From Stakelama flava (GTDB lineage Bacteria; Pseudomonadota; Alphaproteobacteria; Sphingomonadales; Sphingomonadaceae): a stretch of DNA of 64,000 nt. The notes beneath the pieces are model-generated. The model searched no databases. It saw only the letters and a program-made list of their open reading frames with translations, and was not told where the DNA came from. The translations under genes and the position numbers were made by a program. The stretch spans positions 2,181 to 66,180 of the forward strand of contig NZ_JAHWZX010000014.1 of the NCBI RefSeq assembly GCF_019351405.1. The letters are read 5' to 3'. This document shows positions 43,839 to 51,555 of the stretch, one piece after another. Within the stretch, counting starts at the first letter, position 1. Each line of letters opens with the position of its first letter.

Positions 43839-45311
43839 ATGAGCTATGATCTTCTTGTCGTGGGCGGCGGTATCAACGGCTGCGCCATCGCGCGCGAGGC
43901 GGCGCTGAATGGTCAGCGCGTGCTGCTGGTCGAAAGCGACGATATCGGGGCGCATACCTCTTCGGCGTCGAGCAGGCTGATCCATGGCGGGCTGCGCTAT
44001 CTGGAATATTATGAATTCCGGCTGGTGCGCGAAGCGTTGCAAGAGCGCGAGCGGCTGTTGAAGGCGGCACCCCACCTGATCCGTCCATTGGAATTCGTCG
44101 TGCCGCAACACGGATCGCAGCGCCCGGCATGGATGATGCGCGCCGGGCTGATGCTCTATGATATGCTTGCGCGCTCTTCGATGCCGCGGTCGCGCAAGCT
44201 CGGCCCGCAGGACCGGATCAGCCGGCTTGCGCTGCGCACCGCCGACAAGGGCTATGCCTATTGGGACGCGTGGACCGATGATTCGCGCCTCACCCTTTCC
44301 AACGCGCTGGACGCCGCCGATCTGGGCGCGGAAATCCGCACCCGTTCGGGTCTCGCCTCGGCGCGGCGGGTCGGCGAATTGTGGGAGGCGCGGCTCGAAA
44401 CCGGCGAAACGGTGCGCGCCCGCGCGATCGTCAATGCCGCCGGACCGTGGGTGGGCGAGCTGCTGAACAAGGTCGGCATCACGACCAAAAGCAAGGTGCG
44501 GCTGGTGAAGGGCAGCCACATCACGGTGAACCGCCTGTATCACGGCCGCCATGCCTATCTGTTGCAACAACCCGACCGGCGGGTGGTCTTCGCGCTGAAT
44601 TACGACACCGATTACACCACCATCGGCACCACCGACGTACCGGTTGACGATCCGCGCGATCCGGTGATCGACGATGCCGAAATCGACTATCTGCTGGAGG
44701 CGGCGAACCGCCATTTCCGCTATCGGATCGGGCGGCACAATATCGTCCATAGCTGGTCGGGCATCCGCGCGCTGTACGATGACGGGGCGAAGGAAGCGCG
44801 CGCGGTGACCCGCGACTATGTCCTGGAACTCGATGAAGACGGCCCCGCCGCGCTGTCCGTTTTCGGCGGAAAGATCACCACGGCGCGCGCACTGGCCGAA
44901 GACGCAATCACCCGGCTGGCACCCGTGCTTGGCATCGAAAAGCCGGTGACCAGCCGGGACCGTTCCTATCCGGGCGGCGACATCCATGATTTCAACGCCT
45001 TCCTCGAACGGGTGCGCGGCCGCTTCCCCTTTCTGGGCGATTCGCGTTCGCTTCGCATGGCGCGCGCCTATGGCACGCGGCTGTTCACGATGCTGGACGA
45101 TGTGCGCAGCGAGGCAGCGATGGGCCGTCAGTTCGGCGACGGCCTGAGCGAGGTCGAGGCGAAGTGGATGCGCGCGCAGGAATGGGCGATCACGGCCGAG
45201 GATGCGCTGATGCGACGCAGCAAATGCGCGATCCATATGACCGAGGCGGAGCGCGAGGAATTCGCTCGCTGGTGGGACAGCGAGGACGGCGCGATCGATC
45301 TGGAAGTCTGA
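43839..45311 (+). CDS. glpD: Glycerol-3-phosphate dehydrogenase, FAD-dependent
   Basis: The aerobic membrane-associated enzyme oxidises glycerol-3-phosphate and passes electrons to quinone. The 490-residue protein begins YDLLVVGGGINGCAIAREAAL (FAD-binding GxGxxG) and has SSASSRLIHGGLRYLEYYEF, NAAGPWVGELL, VRLVKGSHITV and FGGKITTARALAE. Length fits GlpD. The open frame extends more than 2 kb upstream without a stop, but that part is the antisense of rnr; ATG at 43839 is the real start. glpK and glpF are not nearby. Confidence 0.95.
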   Translation: MSYDLLVVGGGINGCAIAREAALNGQRVLLVESDDIGAHTSSASSRLIHGGLRYLEYYEFRLVREALQERERLLKAAPHLIRPLEFVVPQHGSQRPAWMMRAGLMLYDMLARSSMPRSRKLGPQDRISRLALRTADKGYAYWDAWTDDSRLTLSNALDAADLGAEIRTRSGLASARRVGELWEARLETGETVRARAIVNAAGPWVGELLNKVGITTKSKVRLVKGSHITVNRLYHGRHAYLLQQPDRRVVFALNYDTDYTTIGTTDVPVDDPRDPVIDDAEIDYLLEAANRHFRYRIGRHNIVHSWSGIRALYDDGAKEARAVTRDYVLELDEDGPAALSVFGGKITTARALAEDAITRLAPVLGIEKPVTSRDRSYPGGDIHDFNAFLERVRGRFPFLGDSRSLRMARAYGTRLFTMLDDVRSEAAMGRQFGDGLSEVEAKWMRAQEWAITAEDALMRRSKCAIHMTEAEREEFARWWDSEDGAIDLEV

Positions 45312-45340
45312 CGCCGGCATTTCCCGCCGACGGCTTCGCT

Positions 45341-46351
45341 TCAGATCAGATAGGCATCGAACGCGGCCAGCGCCTCACGCGCGGTCAGCCCCTGTCCCGT
45401 GCCGATCATCTGCGCCACCAGCAACAGGTGGAGCGGCAGATCGCGATAGACCAGCACGCCCGCATCCTTCAGCCGCTTTGACCCGGCATAGGGAATCGGC
45501 ACGTTGGGCGAAGGCACCGAACATATCGCCAGCACTAGATCGCTCCGGCGCTCATGCAAGGCGAGCAGGGAGGTTTCGGTTCGCGCCGAACTGGCCGTGC
45601 CGCTGTGATAGCCTTCGATCAGCAGCGCGCCGCCAGTCGGCAGCGAATCATATATCCGCATATCGATGCCGGGAAAGAGCAGCGCGGTCGCCACCTGCGA
45701 CTTGGCCCGCTTCAATCCGTCGGACGTGATATCACGCGGCAGCTTTGCCCAATCGATTTTGGTGAAGATCGACTGCGCCTGCGCCACCGCGTTGGTGACA
45801 TGCGGCAGATCGGCATAAAGCTGCCTGAAATGCGCTTCGTCGAAACGCGGCGGGACCAGGTCGGTCGCCGGGATGACGCCGATCCCGTCGCAATCGGCAT
45901 CGTGAAATGCGGCGTAGACGCCCGGCCGCAACGAATCCGACGCCGCCGCGCGCAAGGCCGCGCGCATATTCGCATCGGCATCCGACGCTTCATGGTTCGG
46001 CGGATAGAAGGCACCGGTCAGGCAGATTTTCACCGGGCTGTCGCGGAAAAGCACGGCAAGAAACGCCGCAGTGAAATGCAACGTATCGGTGCCGTGGGTG
46101 AGCACGATCGAGTCATGCCCTTCCCCGATACAGCGTTCAATGACGTCGGCGAAGATCATCCAGTCCTCGGCCTCGAATTCGCTCGATTCGCGGTTGGCGG
46201 CGGGCATGATCCGCACCGGCACGCCGACCTCTTCGGCCATCGCCGTCAGCCGGTGGTTGAGGACGGCGCTGCCTTCATCGATCGCGATCTGTTCGGAGCC
46301 GCGCAGCGATCCGATCGTGCCGCCCGTGGTGATGACCGCGACGTCGGTCAT
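45341..46351 (-). CDS. Asparaginase/glutaminase-like amidohydrolase
   Basis: The 336-residue protein has the two threonine motifs of type I/II L-asparaginases: VAVITTGGTIGSLRG at the N terminus and SIVLTHGTDTLHFTAAFL near residue 90, then LTGAFYPPNHEASDADANM. No signal peptide is present, so it is probably a cytoplasmic type I enzyme hydrolysing asparagine to aspartate. Its ATG overlaps the osmC-like stop as ATGA. The pairing with an OsmC gene is unexplained. Confidence 0.85.
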   Translation of the reverse strand: MTDVAVITTGGTIGSLRGSEQIAIDEGSAVLNHRLTAMAEEVGVPVRIMPAANRESSEFEAEDWMIFADVIERCIGEGHDSIVLTHGTDTLHFTAAFLAVLFRDSPVKICLTGAFYPPNHEASDADANMRAALRAAASDSLRPGVYAAFHDADCDGIGVIPATDLVPPRFDEAHFRQLYADLPHVTNAVAQAQSIFTKIDWAKLPRDITSDGLKRAKSQVATALLFPGIDMRIYDSLPTGGALLIEGYHSGTASSARTETSLLALHERRSDLVLAICSVPSPNVPIPYAGSKRLKDAGVLVYRDLPLHLLLVAQMIGTGQGLTAREALAAFDAYLI

Positions 46352-46806
46352 TCGGCGTCCCCCGCCAGCGCGGTGTGGACGTGCAGCGTGCCGGTGAGCG
46401 TGCGGTGGACCGGGCATTTGTCGGCAATTTCCAGCATGCGCGCACGCTGCGCATCGCTAAGGTCGCCATGCAGTGTAATTCTGCGGAAAACAGCCTCGAT
46501 CTTCGCTTCGGGCGCGTCGCAATGATCGCAATCGCGCGCATGATCGCGATCATGGCGCAGGCGGATCCTGACGCCCTCCAGGGGGATGTTCTCGCGCGCG
46601 GCGACCATCTTCATCGTCATCACCGTGCAAGACCCCAGCGCGGCGAGCAGCATGTCATATGGTCCCGGTCCGATATCGCTGCCGCCCACCGCAACCGGTT
46701 CGTCGGCGACCCAGCGATGGGTGTGGGTCGAAAGTTCGGTCGCGAACGCGCCCATGCCGCTTTTCGCAACCACCTCGCCGGGCGCGATGGCGGTATCGTC
46801 GATCAT
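46348..46806 (-). CDS. OsmC/Ohr family peroxiredoxin-like protein
   Basis: A 152-residue protein with the OsmC pattern: GPGPYDMLLAALGSCTVMTMKMVAAREN (first redox cysteine) and ADKCPVHRTLTG (second cysteine). A middle CDHC-containing insert (HARDCDHCDAPEAKIE) is typical of the YhfA/SAV_2187-like branch, which may bind metal or thiols. The protein likely reduces organic hydroperoxides. It starts with ATG at 46806 and is coupled to the asparaginase gene by overlap. Confidence 0.85.
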   Translation of the reverse strand: MIDDTAIAPGEVVAKSGMGAFATELSTHTHRWVADEPVAVGGSDIGPGPYDMLLAALGSCTVMTMKMVAARENIPLEGVRIRLRHDRDHARDCDHCDAPEAKIEAVFRRITLHGDLSDAQRARMLEIADKCPVHRTLTGTLHVHTALAGDAE

Positions 46807-46824
46807 AGCTGCACCATATTCCTG

Positions 46825-47583
46825 TTAAAGCAGCAGCCATTCCTCGGCGCTGCGGCTGCCGACAAAGCCGCCCTGCCCCCGGCGCTCGGCCTCCTGCTCG
46901 GCGGTATAGCGTATATCGGGATCGCGGTCGTGCAGGAAGCGGGCGAGCGATTCGTCGTCGATCTCGTTCCACTCCTTGCCGCGGTCCGGCCCCATCCGCA
47001 CGCGCGGCAACAGCCCCGGCAGGTTCGACCATTCGATCAGTTGCGCAATGCTCGCTTCGTTCAGCATATCGCGCAGGTGATGCGCGGTGACATAGGCGTC
47101 GGGAAAGGCGCGATGCACCGGCAGGCCACGTTCGTGCACCAGCCCGTCGGGCTTGCGCCAATATCGCAGCATCTGGTTGGAAAAGCTGGGCGAATCAGGC
47201 CAGAGCCGCATCGCGCATTTCCAGGTGCATATCCAGTCCGCCCCGCGGGTCAGCGGCGCGGTGCAGAATTGCTGTTCGAAATCAGCGCGATGCGCGGCAA
47301 GCGCCACCCGCCGCGGCCAGGGGTCGAGCACCTGACGCGCGACATCGTGCCAATAGGGCGCATCGGCCACCTGTTCATCGAGGATGTGGTGCACGGCCTG
47401 AGTCACCGGTGGAATCGGGCGGCCGGGATTGACCAAAATTCCACCATGCTCGTCAGTCAATTCCCAGCGGCCGCCGCTGCCCAGCGCCACATCCTGCCAG
47501 CCGATTTCGCAAACGCCGTGCGCCGGCGGGCTCGACCCGGTGGTTTCCAGGTCGATGACTCGAATGATGCGATCGGAGGACAT
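46825..47583 (-). CDS. DnaQ-like 3'-5' exonuclease
   Basis: The 252-residue protein has a DEDD exonuclease domain beginning IRVIDLETTGSSPPAHGVCEIGWQDV with the first two acidic residues, a middle ALAAHRADFEQQF and a later HRAFPDAYVTAHHLRDML with the HD pair. The C-terminal 70 residues (GPDRGKEWNEIDDESLARFLHD and YTAEQEAERR) resemble the ExoX-like or putative quorum-sensing-regulated exonuclease tail. Substrate is single-stranded DNA or RNA; which is unknown. It lies just upstream of the OsmC gene, 18 bp apart. Confidence 0.82.
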   Translation of the reverse strand: MSSDRIIRVIDLETTGSSPPAHGVCEIGWQDVALGSGGRWELTDEHGGILVNPGRPIPPVTQAVHHILDEQVADAPYWHDVARQVLDPWPRRVALAAHRADFEQQFCTAPLTRGADWICTWKCAMRLWPDSPSFSNQMLRYWRKPDGLVHERGLPVHRAFPDAYVTAHHLRDMLNEASIAQLIEWSNLPGLLPRVRMGPDRGKEWNEIDDESLARFLHDRDPDIRYTAEQEAERRGQGGFVGSRSAEEWLLL

Positions 47584-47644
47584 GGGCCCCTAAGTGGCGG
47601 CTCCGCCCTCCGATTGCCAGTGCTGATTTTGGCCGCGGACCGGT

Positions 47645-49030
47645 TTAATGCCCGGCTTGCGGACCGCGCTCGACCCCGCTTTTGGCGAGCTGATCGTCGA
47701 TCTGCGCGACCAGCCGGTCGAGACCTTCCCTGCTGGTCGATTCGGCGCGGGCGACCAGCACGTCCTGCGTGTTGCTCGCGCGCAGCAGCCACCACCCGTC
47801 CGGGGTGTTCACCCGGGCGCCATCGGTACGATTGACATCAGCACCGTCGGCCTCCAGCCGGTCGAGCACTTCGTCGACGATCGCGAACTTGCGGCTTTCA
47901 TCGACCTGGAACCGCATTTCCGGCGTGTTGATCATATTGGGCATTTCGCCGCGAATCTGAGTCATCGACTTGCCGATCATATGCACTGCGCGGATAAGTT
48001 GCACCGCCGCATATTGCGCATCGTCGAACCCGTAATAATCGTGCGCGAAGAAGATATGGCCGCTCATTTCGCCAGCCAGCGGCGCGCCGGTTTCCTTCAT
48101 CTTCGTCTTGATAAGGCTGTGACCGGTCTTCCACATCAGTGGTTCGCCGCCCAGTTCGGCAATCCGGTCGTACAGCATCTGCGATGCCTTGACATCGGCG
48201 ATGATCGTGGCGCCCGGCACTTCGCGCAGCACAGGTACCGCCAAAATGGACAAAAGCTGATCGCCCCAGATCACGCGGCCTTCGCCGTCGATCGCGCCGA
48301 TCCGATCGCCATCGCCGTCGAAAGCCAGTCCGAAATCGAGATTCTTCTCCGCGACGAGCCGTTTCAGATCGGCAAGATTCTTCTCTTCGGTGGGATCGGG
48401 ATGATGATTGGGAAAATTGCCGTCGACTTCGGTGAACAACAGATGATGCTCACCCGGCAGGAGCTCGACCAGCTTCTCGATCACCGGGCCGGCCGCCCCG
48501 TTGCCGCAGTCCCAGCCGATCCTGTAGGCACCGCCGGCATAGCCTGCCATCAGGCGGCCGACATAATCGTCCATGATGTCGGCTTCATCGACATTGCCGG
48601 TTTCGACCTCGTCCCAGTCGCCTTGCGCCGACATCGCGCCGATCTTCTGAATATCCTCGCCGAAAAAGGCGCTGTGCTGAAAAACCATCTTGAAGCCGTT
48701 ATATTCGGCGGGATTATGGCTTCCGGTTACCTGAATGCCGCCATCGACCTCCAGCACCGCCTCGGCATAATATAGCATCGGCGTCGGCCCCAGGCCGATG
48801 CGAACCACGTCGACGCCCGCCTGGCGCAGCCCGTCGACCAGCGCGGTTTCCATCTGCGGCGACGATGCGCGGCCGTCGCGCCCCACCGCCACGCGCCGAC
48901 CGCCCGCCCGGCGGATCAGCGTGCCGAAACTGCGGCCGATGGCATGCGCGTCCTGCGTGCCGAGCGTTTTTCCGACGATGCCGCGAATGTCGTATTCACG
49001 AAGCGTTGACGGGTCGAAGCGATGTGTCAC
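47645..49030 (-). CDS. Phosphomannomutase/phosphoglucomutase
   Basis: The enzyme converts hexose 6-phosphates to 1-phosphates for GDP-mannose or UDP-glucose supply. The 461-residue protein has the alpha-D-phosphohexomutase signatures: REYDIRGIVGKTL, TGSHNPAEYNGFKM with the catalytic Ser, FGLAFDGDGDRIGAID with the metal-binding Asp residues, GEMSGHIFFA, and a C-terminal WWLLRASNTQDVLVARAES. Start codon GTG at 49030 is supported by AAGGAGG seven bases upstream. GDP-mannose made through it could feed the GT2/GT39 mannosylation genes near 5 kb (inference). Confidence 0.93.
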   Translation of the reverse strand: MTHRFDPSTLREYDIRGIVGKTLGTQDAHAIGRSFGTLIRRAGGRRVAVGRDGRASSPQMETALVDGLRQAGVDVVRIGLGPTPMLYYAEAVLEVDGGIQVTGSHNPAEYNGFKMVFQHSAFFGEDIQKIGAMSAQGDWDEVETGNVDEADIMDDYVGRLMAGYAGGAYRIGWDCGNGAAGPVIEKLVELLPGEHHLLFTEVDGNFPNHHPDPTEEKNLADLKRLVAEKNLDFGLAFDGDGDRIGAIDGEGRVIWGDQLLSILAVPVLREVPGATIIADVKASQMLYDRIAELGGEPLMWKTGHSLIKTKMKETGAPLAGEMSGHIFFAHDYYGFDDAQYAAVQLIRAVHMIGKSMTQIRGEMPNMINTPEMRFQVDESRKFAIVDEVLDRLEADGADVNRTDGARVNTPDGWWLLRASNTQDVLVARAESTSREGLDRLVAQIDDQLAKSGVERGPQAGH

Positions 49031-49082
49031 CTGGTGCCTCCTTGCATGGTGCCTGCCTGAATTCCTGGCATGTCCCGAAAGT

Positions 49083-49349
49083 TCAATCGGATGTTCGCCC
49101 GATCAACAGATCGCGCGCGGCGTTGATGCGCCGGGTCGCCTCCGCCGATCCGCCCCGATCGGGATGGACCCGAGCGACCTGACGGCGATGCGCGGCGCGA
49201 ATTTCGTCCCGTCCCGCGTCGCGGCCGACGCCCAGCACGCTGCGCGCCTCTGCCTCGTCGGCGGGAAGTTTAAGTCGTTCGGCCTTGCCCTTGCGCATCA
49301 GGAGCCAGAGCGCGGCGAAGATCAGCGCGACGAAGATCAGCTTCGCCAT
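49083..49349 (-). CDS. Small membrane-anchored J-domain protein
   Basis: An 88-residue protein: one N-terminal membrane helix (LIFVALIFAALWLLMR, about 4-19), then a compact J domain SVLGVGRDAGRDEIRAAHRRQVARVHPDRGG with the HPD tripeptide. It resembles the C-terminal half of the mitochondrial Tim14/Pam18 or DjlA-like short J proteins. The partner Hsp70 could be DnaK or HscA. It sits one base after mipZ, so it is probably co-expressed with it. Confidence 0.82.
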   Translation of the reverse strand: MAKLIFVALIFAALWLLMRKGKAERLKLPADEAEARSVLGVGRDAGRDEIRAAHRRQVARVHPDRGGSAEATRRINAARDLLIGRTSD

Positions 49350-49350
49350 G

Positions 49351-50151
49351 TCAATCCACCGGCTGCGGCGCGAGGTCCGGTAGCGCAAGCCCCGCCATCA
49401 TGTCGCGCAGTTCCTGCCGCGCGGCGACATGCGACAGGCCCATCGCCCCGAATTCCTTCGAATCGAGCATGGTCAGCCCCTTGGGGAACAGTTCGCGATA
49501 GATGACGCGTTCGGACAAGCCGGAAATGACCCGGAAGCCAACCCGTTTGGAAAGCTGGTCGATCGCCTCGCTCACCCGGCGCATGTTGCGCGCCTCGATA
49601 TGCTGCATCCGGTTCCTCAGCACGACCCAGTCGATCGCGCTGCCATCCGCCTTTGCCCGGGTGGTGCGCGATTCCCAGATCAGTTCGGAATAAAAGCTGG
49701 GCCTGACGACCTTGTACGTATCGGGGTCTACCTGACCGATCAGATCGAAATCGACGAAACTGTCGTTCATCGGCGTGACCAGCGTATCGGCGTTGGTCAC
49801 CGCGATCCGTGCGAACCGGTCGTCGCGGCCGGGCGTGTCGATGACCAGATAATCGGCGCCGGCGCCCAGTTCGTCTAGCGTGCGCGAAAACAGCGAAATG
49901 CTTTCGCCGTCATGGGTGCGATATTCGGGCATCGGCAATTGCCGCCCGGTGCGGCGGATCGTCTCCGCCCGGTTGTCGAGATAGCGGCCAAGCGTACGCT
50001 GACGATGGTCGAGGTCGAACGCCGCCACCTTCGCCCCACGCGCGGCAAGGGCGATAGTGGCGTGCACCGCAGTGGTGGATTTGCCGGTCCCGCCCTTTTC
50101 ATTCGCGAACACGATGACGTGCAACCGGTTCGATCCGTGCCCCAAGTTCAC
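49351..50151 (-). CDS. mipZ: Division-plane positioning ATPase MipZ
   Basis: MipZ binds ParB at the poles and inhibits FtsZ away from midcell in alphaproteobacteria. The 266-residue protein has a deviant Walker A FANEKGGTGKSTTAV, then AFDLDHRQRTLGRYLDNRAE (characteristic of MipZ) and YLVIDTPGRDDRFARIAV. The C-terminal half contains WVVLRNRMQHIEARN and VIYRELFPKGLTMLD. The start is GTG at 50151 with GAGGA before it. The gene is transcribed divergently from panC. Confidence 0.93.
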   Translation of the reverse strand: MNLGHGSNRLHVIVFANEKGGTGKSTTAVHATIALAARGAKVAAFDLDHRQRTLGRYLDNRAETIRRTGRQLPMPEYRTHDGESISLFSRTLDELGAGADYLVIDTPGRDDRFARIAVTNADTLVTPMNDSFVDFDLIGQVDPDTYKVVRPSFYSELIWESRTTRAKADGSAIDWVVLRNRMQHIEARNMRRVSEAIDQLSKRVGFRVISGLSERVIYRELFPKGLTMLDSKEFGAMGLSHVAARQELRDMMAGLALPDLAPQPVD

Positions 50152-50228
50152 TATATCCTCAGTTGATCCCTGCGTCCCCCCCTCATAGAAGACGCGCCTT
50201 CAATTTCCATATCCAAGGCCAGGTACGC

Positions 50229-51074
50229 GTGCAAACCATCCGTCAGCTAACCCAATTGCGTGAAGCGGTCGCCGCCTGGCGGGCAGAGCAGCTTCGCGTC
50301 GCGCTGGTGCCCACCATGGGCGCGTTGCATGACGGGCATATGGCGCTGGTCGAAGCGGCGAGACGCAACGCCGATCGCGTCGTGGTTTCGATCTTCGTCA
50401 ATCCCCGGCAATTCGGCGCGGGCGAGGATCTGGACCACTATCCGCGCCGCGAACAGGCCGATTCGCGCATGCTGACCGATGCAGGCGTCGATCTGTTATG
50501 GCTGCCCGATGCCGAAACCATGTATCCGGCTGGTTTCGATAGCAGCATCCATGTCGGCACGGTTAGCGAAGGGTATGAAGGCGCAAACCGTCCCGGCCAT
50601 TTCGATGGCGTGGCGACAGTGGTGGCGAAGCTTTTCAATCAGGTGAGTCCCGATCTGGCACTGTTCGGCGAAAAGGATTACCAGCAGCTCGCCGTCATCC
50701 GCAAAATGGTCATCGATCTGGATTTCATGATCGACATTATCGGCGTTCCCACCCAGCGCGAGGATGACGGGCTGGCCCTGTCATCGCGCAATATCTATCT
50801 GGTCGATGAAGACCGGCAGGCGGCGGTGGCGCTGCCCCGCGCGCTCGGCATCGCAGCGCGCGACATCGCCCGTGGCGGCGATGTGCCGGCGGCGTTGGCA
50901 CAGGCGCGCGAGACTCTGGAAAAAGCGGGTTTCGATGTCGATTATGTGGAGATTGTTAAGGAATCCACGCTAGAGCCGCACGATCCCGAAGCGCCCTCGC
51001 GTCTGATCGCCGCGGCAAAGATCGCGGGCACCCGCCTGATCGACAATATCGTGGTGGAACCGGGCCCCGCCTGA
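50229..51074 (+). CDS. panC: Pantothenate synthetase
   Basis: Condenses pantoate with beta-alanine using ATP, in coenzyme A synthesis. The 281 residues contain the HIGH-like PTMGALHDGHMALVEAA, VNPRQFGAGEDLDHYPR, LFGEKDYQQLAVI (second conserved lysine loop) and LALSSRNIYL. The GTG at 50229 gives the family length and follows AAGGCCAGG; the upstream open frame shares no family sequence. panB and panD are absent from the window. Confidence 0.96.
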   Translation: MQTIRQLTQLREAVAAWRAEQLRVALVPTMGALHDGHMALVEAARRNADRVVVSIFVNPRQFGAGEDLDHYPRREQADSRMLTDAGVDLLWLPDAETMYPAGFDSSIHVGTVSEGYEGANRPGHFDGVATVVAKLFNQVSPDLALFGEKDYQQLAVIRKMVIDLDFMIDIIGVPTQREDDGLALSSRNIYLVDEDRQAAVALPRALGIAARDIARGGDVPAALAQARETLEKAGFDVDYVEIVKESTLEPHDPEAPSRLIAAAKIAGTRLIDNIVVEPGPA

Positions 51075-51087
51075 CAGCATCGTAAAA

Positions 51088-51108
51088 TTACAGCACAGCA
51101 CGCTGTAA
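51088..51108 (+). other. AT-rich inverted repeat before Sel1-like gene
   Basis: TTACAGC (51088-51094) and GCTGTAA (51102-51108) pair around a seven-base loop within a markedly AT-rich 120-bp gap. It lies 14 bases after the panC stop. It may end panC transcription, or act as an operator for the next gene. Confidence 0.4.
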
Positions 51109-51125
51109 TATAACAGTTAATATTG

Positions 51126-51140
51126 TTAACCATTTGTTGA
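51126..51140 (+). promoter_or_regulatory. Possible CtrA binding site
   Basis: TTAACCATTTGTTGA (51126-51140) fits the CtrA motif TTAA-N7-TTAA(C) with one change (TTGA in the second half) and contains the TTAACCAT half-site form common in alphaproteobacteria. It is 55 bases before the Sel1-like start at 51195. The match is suggestive, not proof. Confidence 0.45.
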
Positions 51141-51194
51141 AAACTCGTGGTCAATCCTTGTCCCTGCAATCATGCAGAACAAGGGAGACGCGCC

Positions 51195-51491
51195 ATGGGC
51201 AAAAGCGTCAAAAGTGCCACATTCCTGATCGAAAGCCACTTGCAGCAAGCAGCACGCGGCGATGCCGAGGCATGGTTCGAACTGGGCATGGTCTATTCCA
51301 GTGGTGCAGCAGGGTCCGATATCGACCTGATCGAAGCGCACAAATGGTTTAATCTGGCGGCGATGGGCGGGAATCCCCGCGCACAGGAATGCCGTTCCGA
51401 AATCGCCGATTATATGAGCGCGTTCGAAATCGCCGAAGCGCAGAAACAGGCCCGCGCATGGCTGAACCAGTCTGGCGCCCGCGCGCATTGA
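51195..51491 (+). CDS. Sel1-repeat small protein
   Basis: A 98-residue protein with a TPR/Sel1-like repeat in the middle: AWFELGMVYSSGAAGSDIDL continues EAHKWFNLAAMGGNPRAQE, followed by a helical tail FEIAEAQKQARAWLNQ. No signal peptide. Sel1 repeats mediate protein-protein contacts; the partner is unknown. The start ATG at 51195 follows AAGGGAGA. It has its own AT-rich upstream region with a CtrA-like site, so cell-cycle control is conceivable. Confidence 0.8.
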   Translation: MGKSVKSATFLIESHLQQAARGDAEAWFELGMVYSSGAAGSDIDLIEAHKWFNLAAMGGNPRAQECRSEIADYMSAFEIAEAQKQARAWLNQSGARAH

Positions 51492-51506
51492 ACGTGTCGC
51501 GACGAT

Positions 51507-51536
51507 GTTCGCCCTGCAGTCTGCCGCAGGGCGAAC
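51507..51536. terminator. Strong hairpin between convergent genes
   Basis: The perfect 11-base arms GTTCGCCCTGC (51507-51517) and GCAGGGCGAAC (51526-51536) enclose an eight-base loop. It lies between the Sel1-like stop and the topA stop, in the 64-bp convergent gap, and is likely a two-way terminator. No T tract follows. Confidence 0.6.
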
Positions 51537-51555
51537 GGGGTGGGCGGAACGTCGT

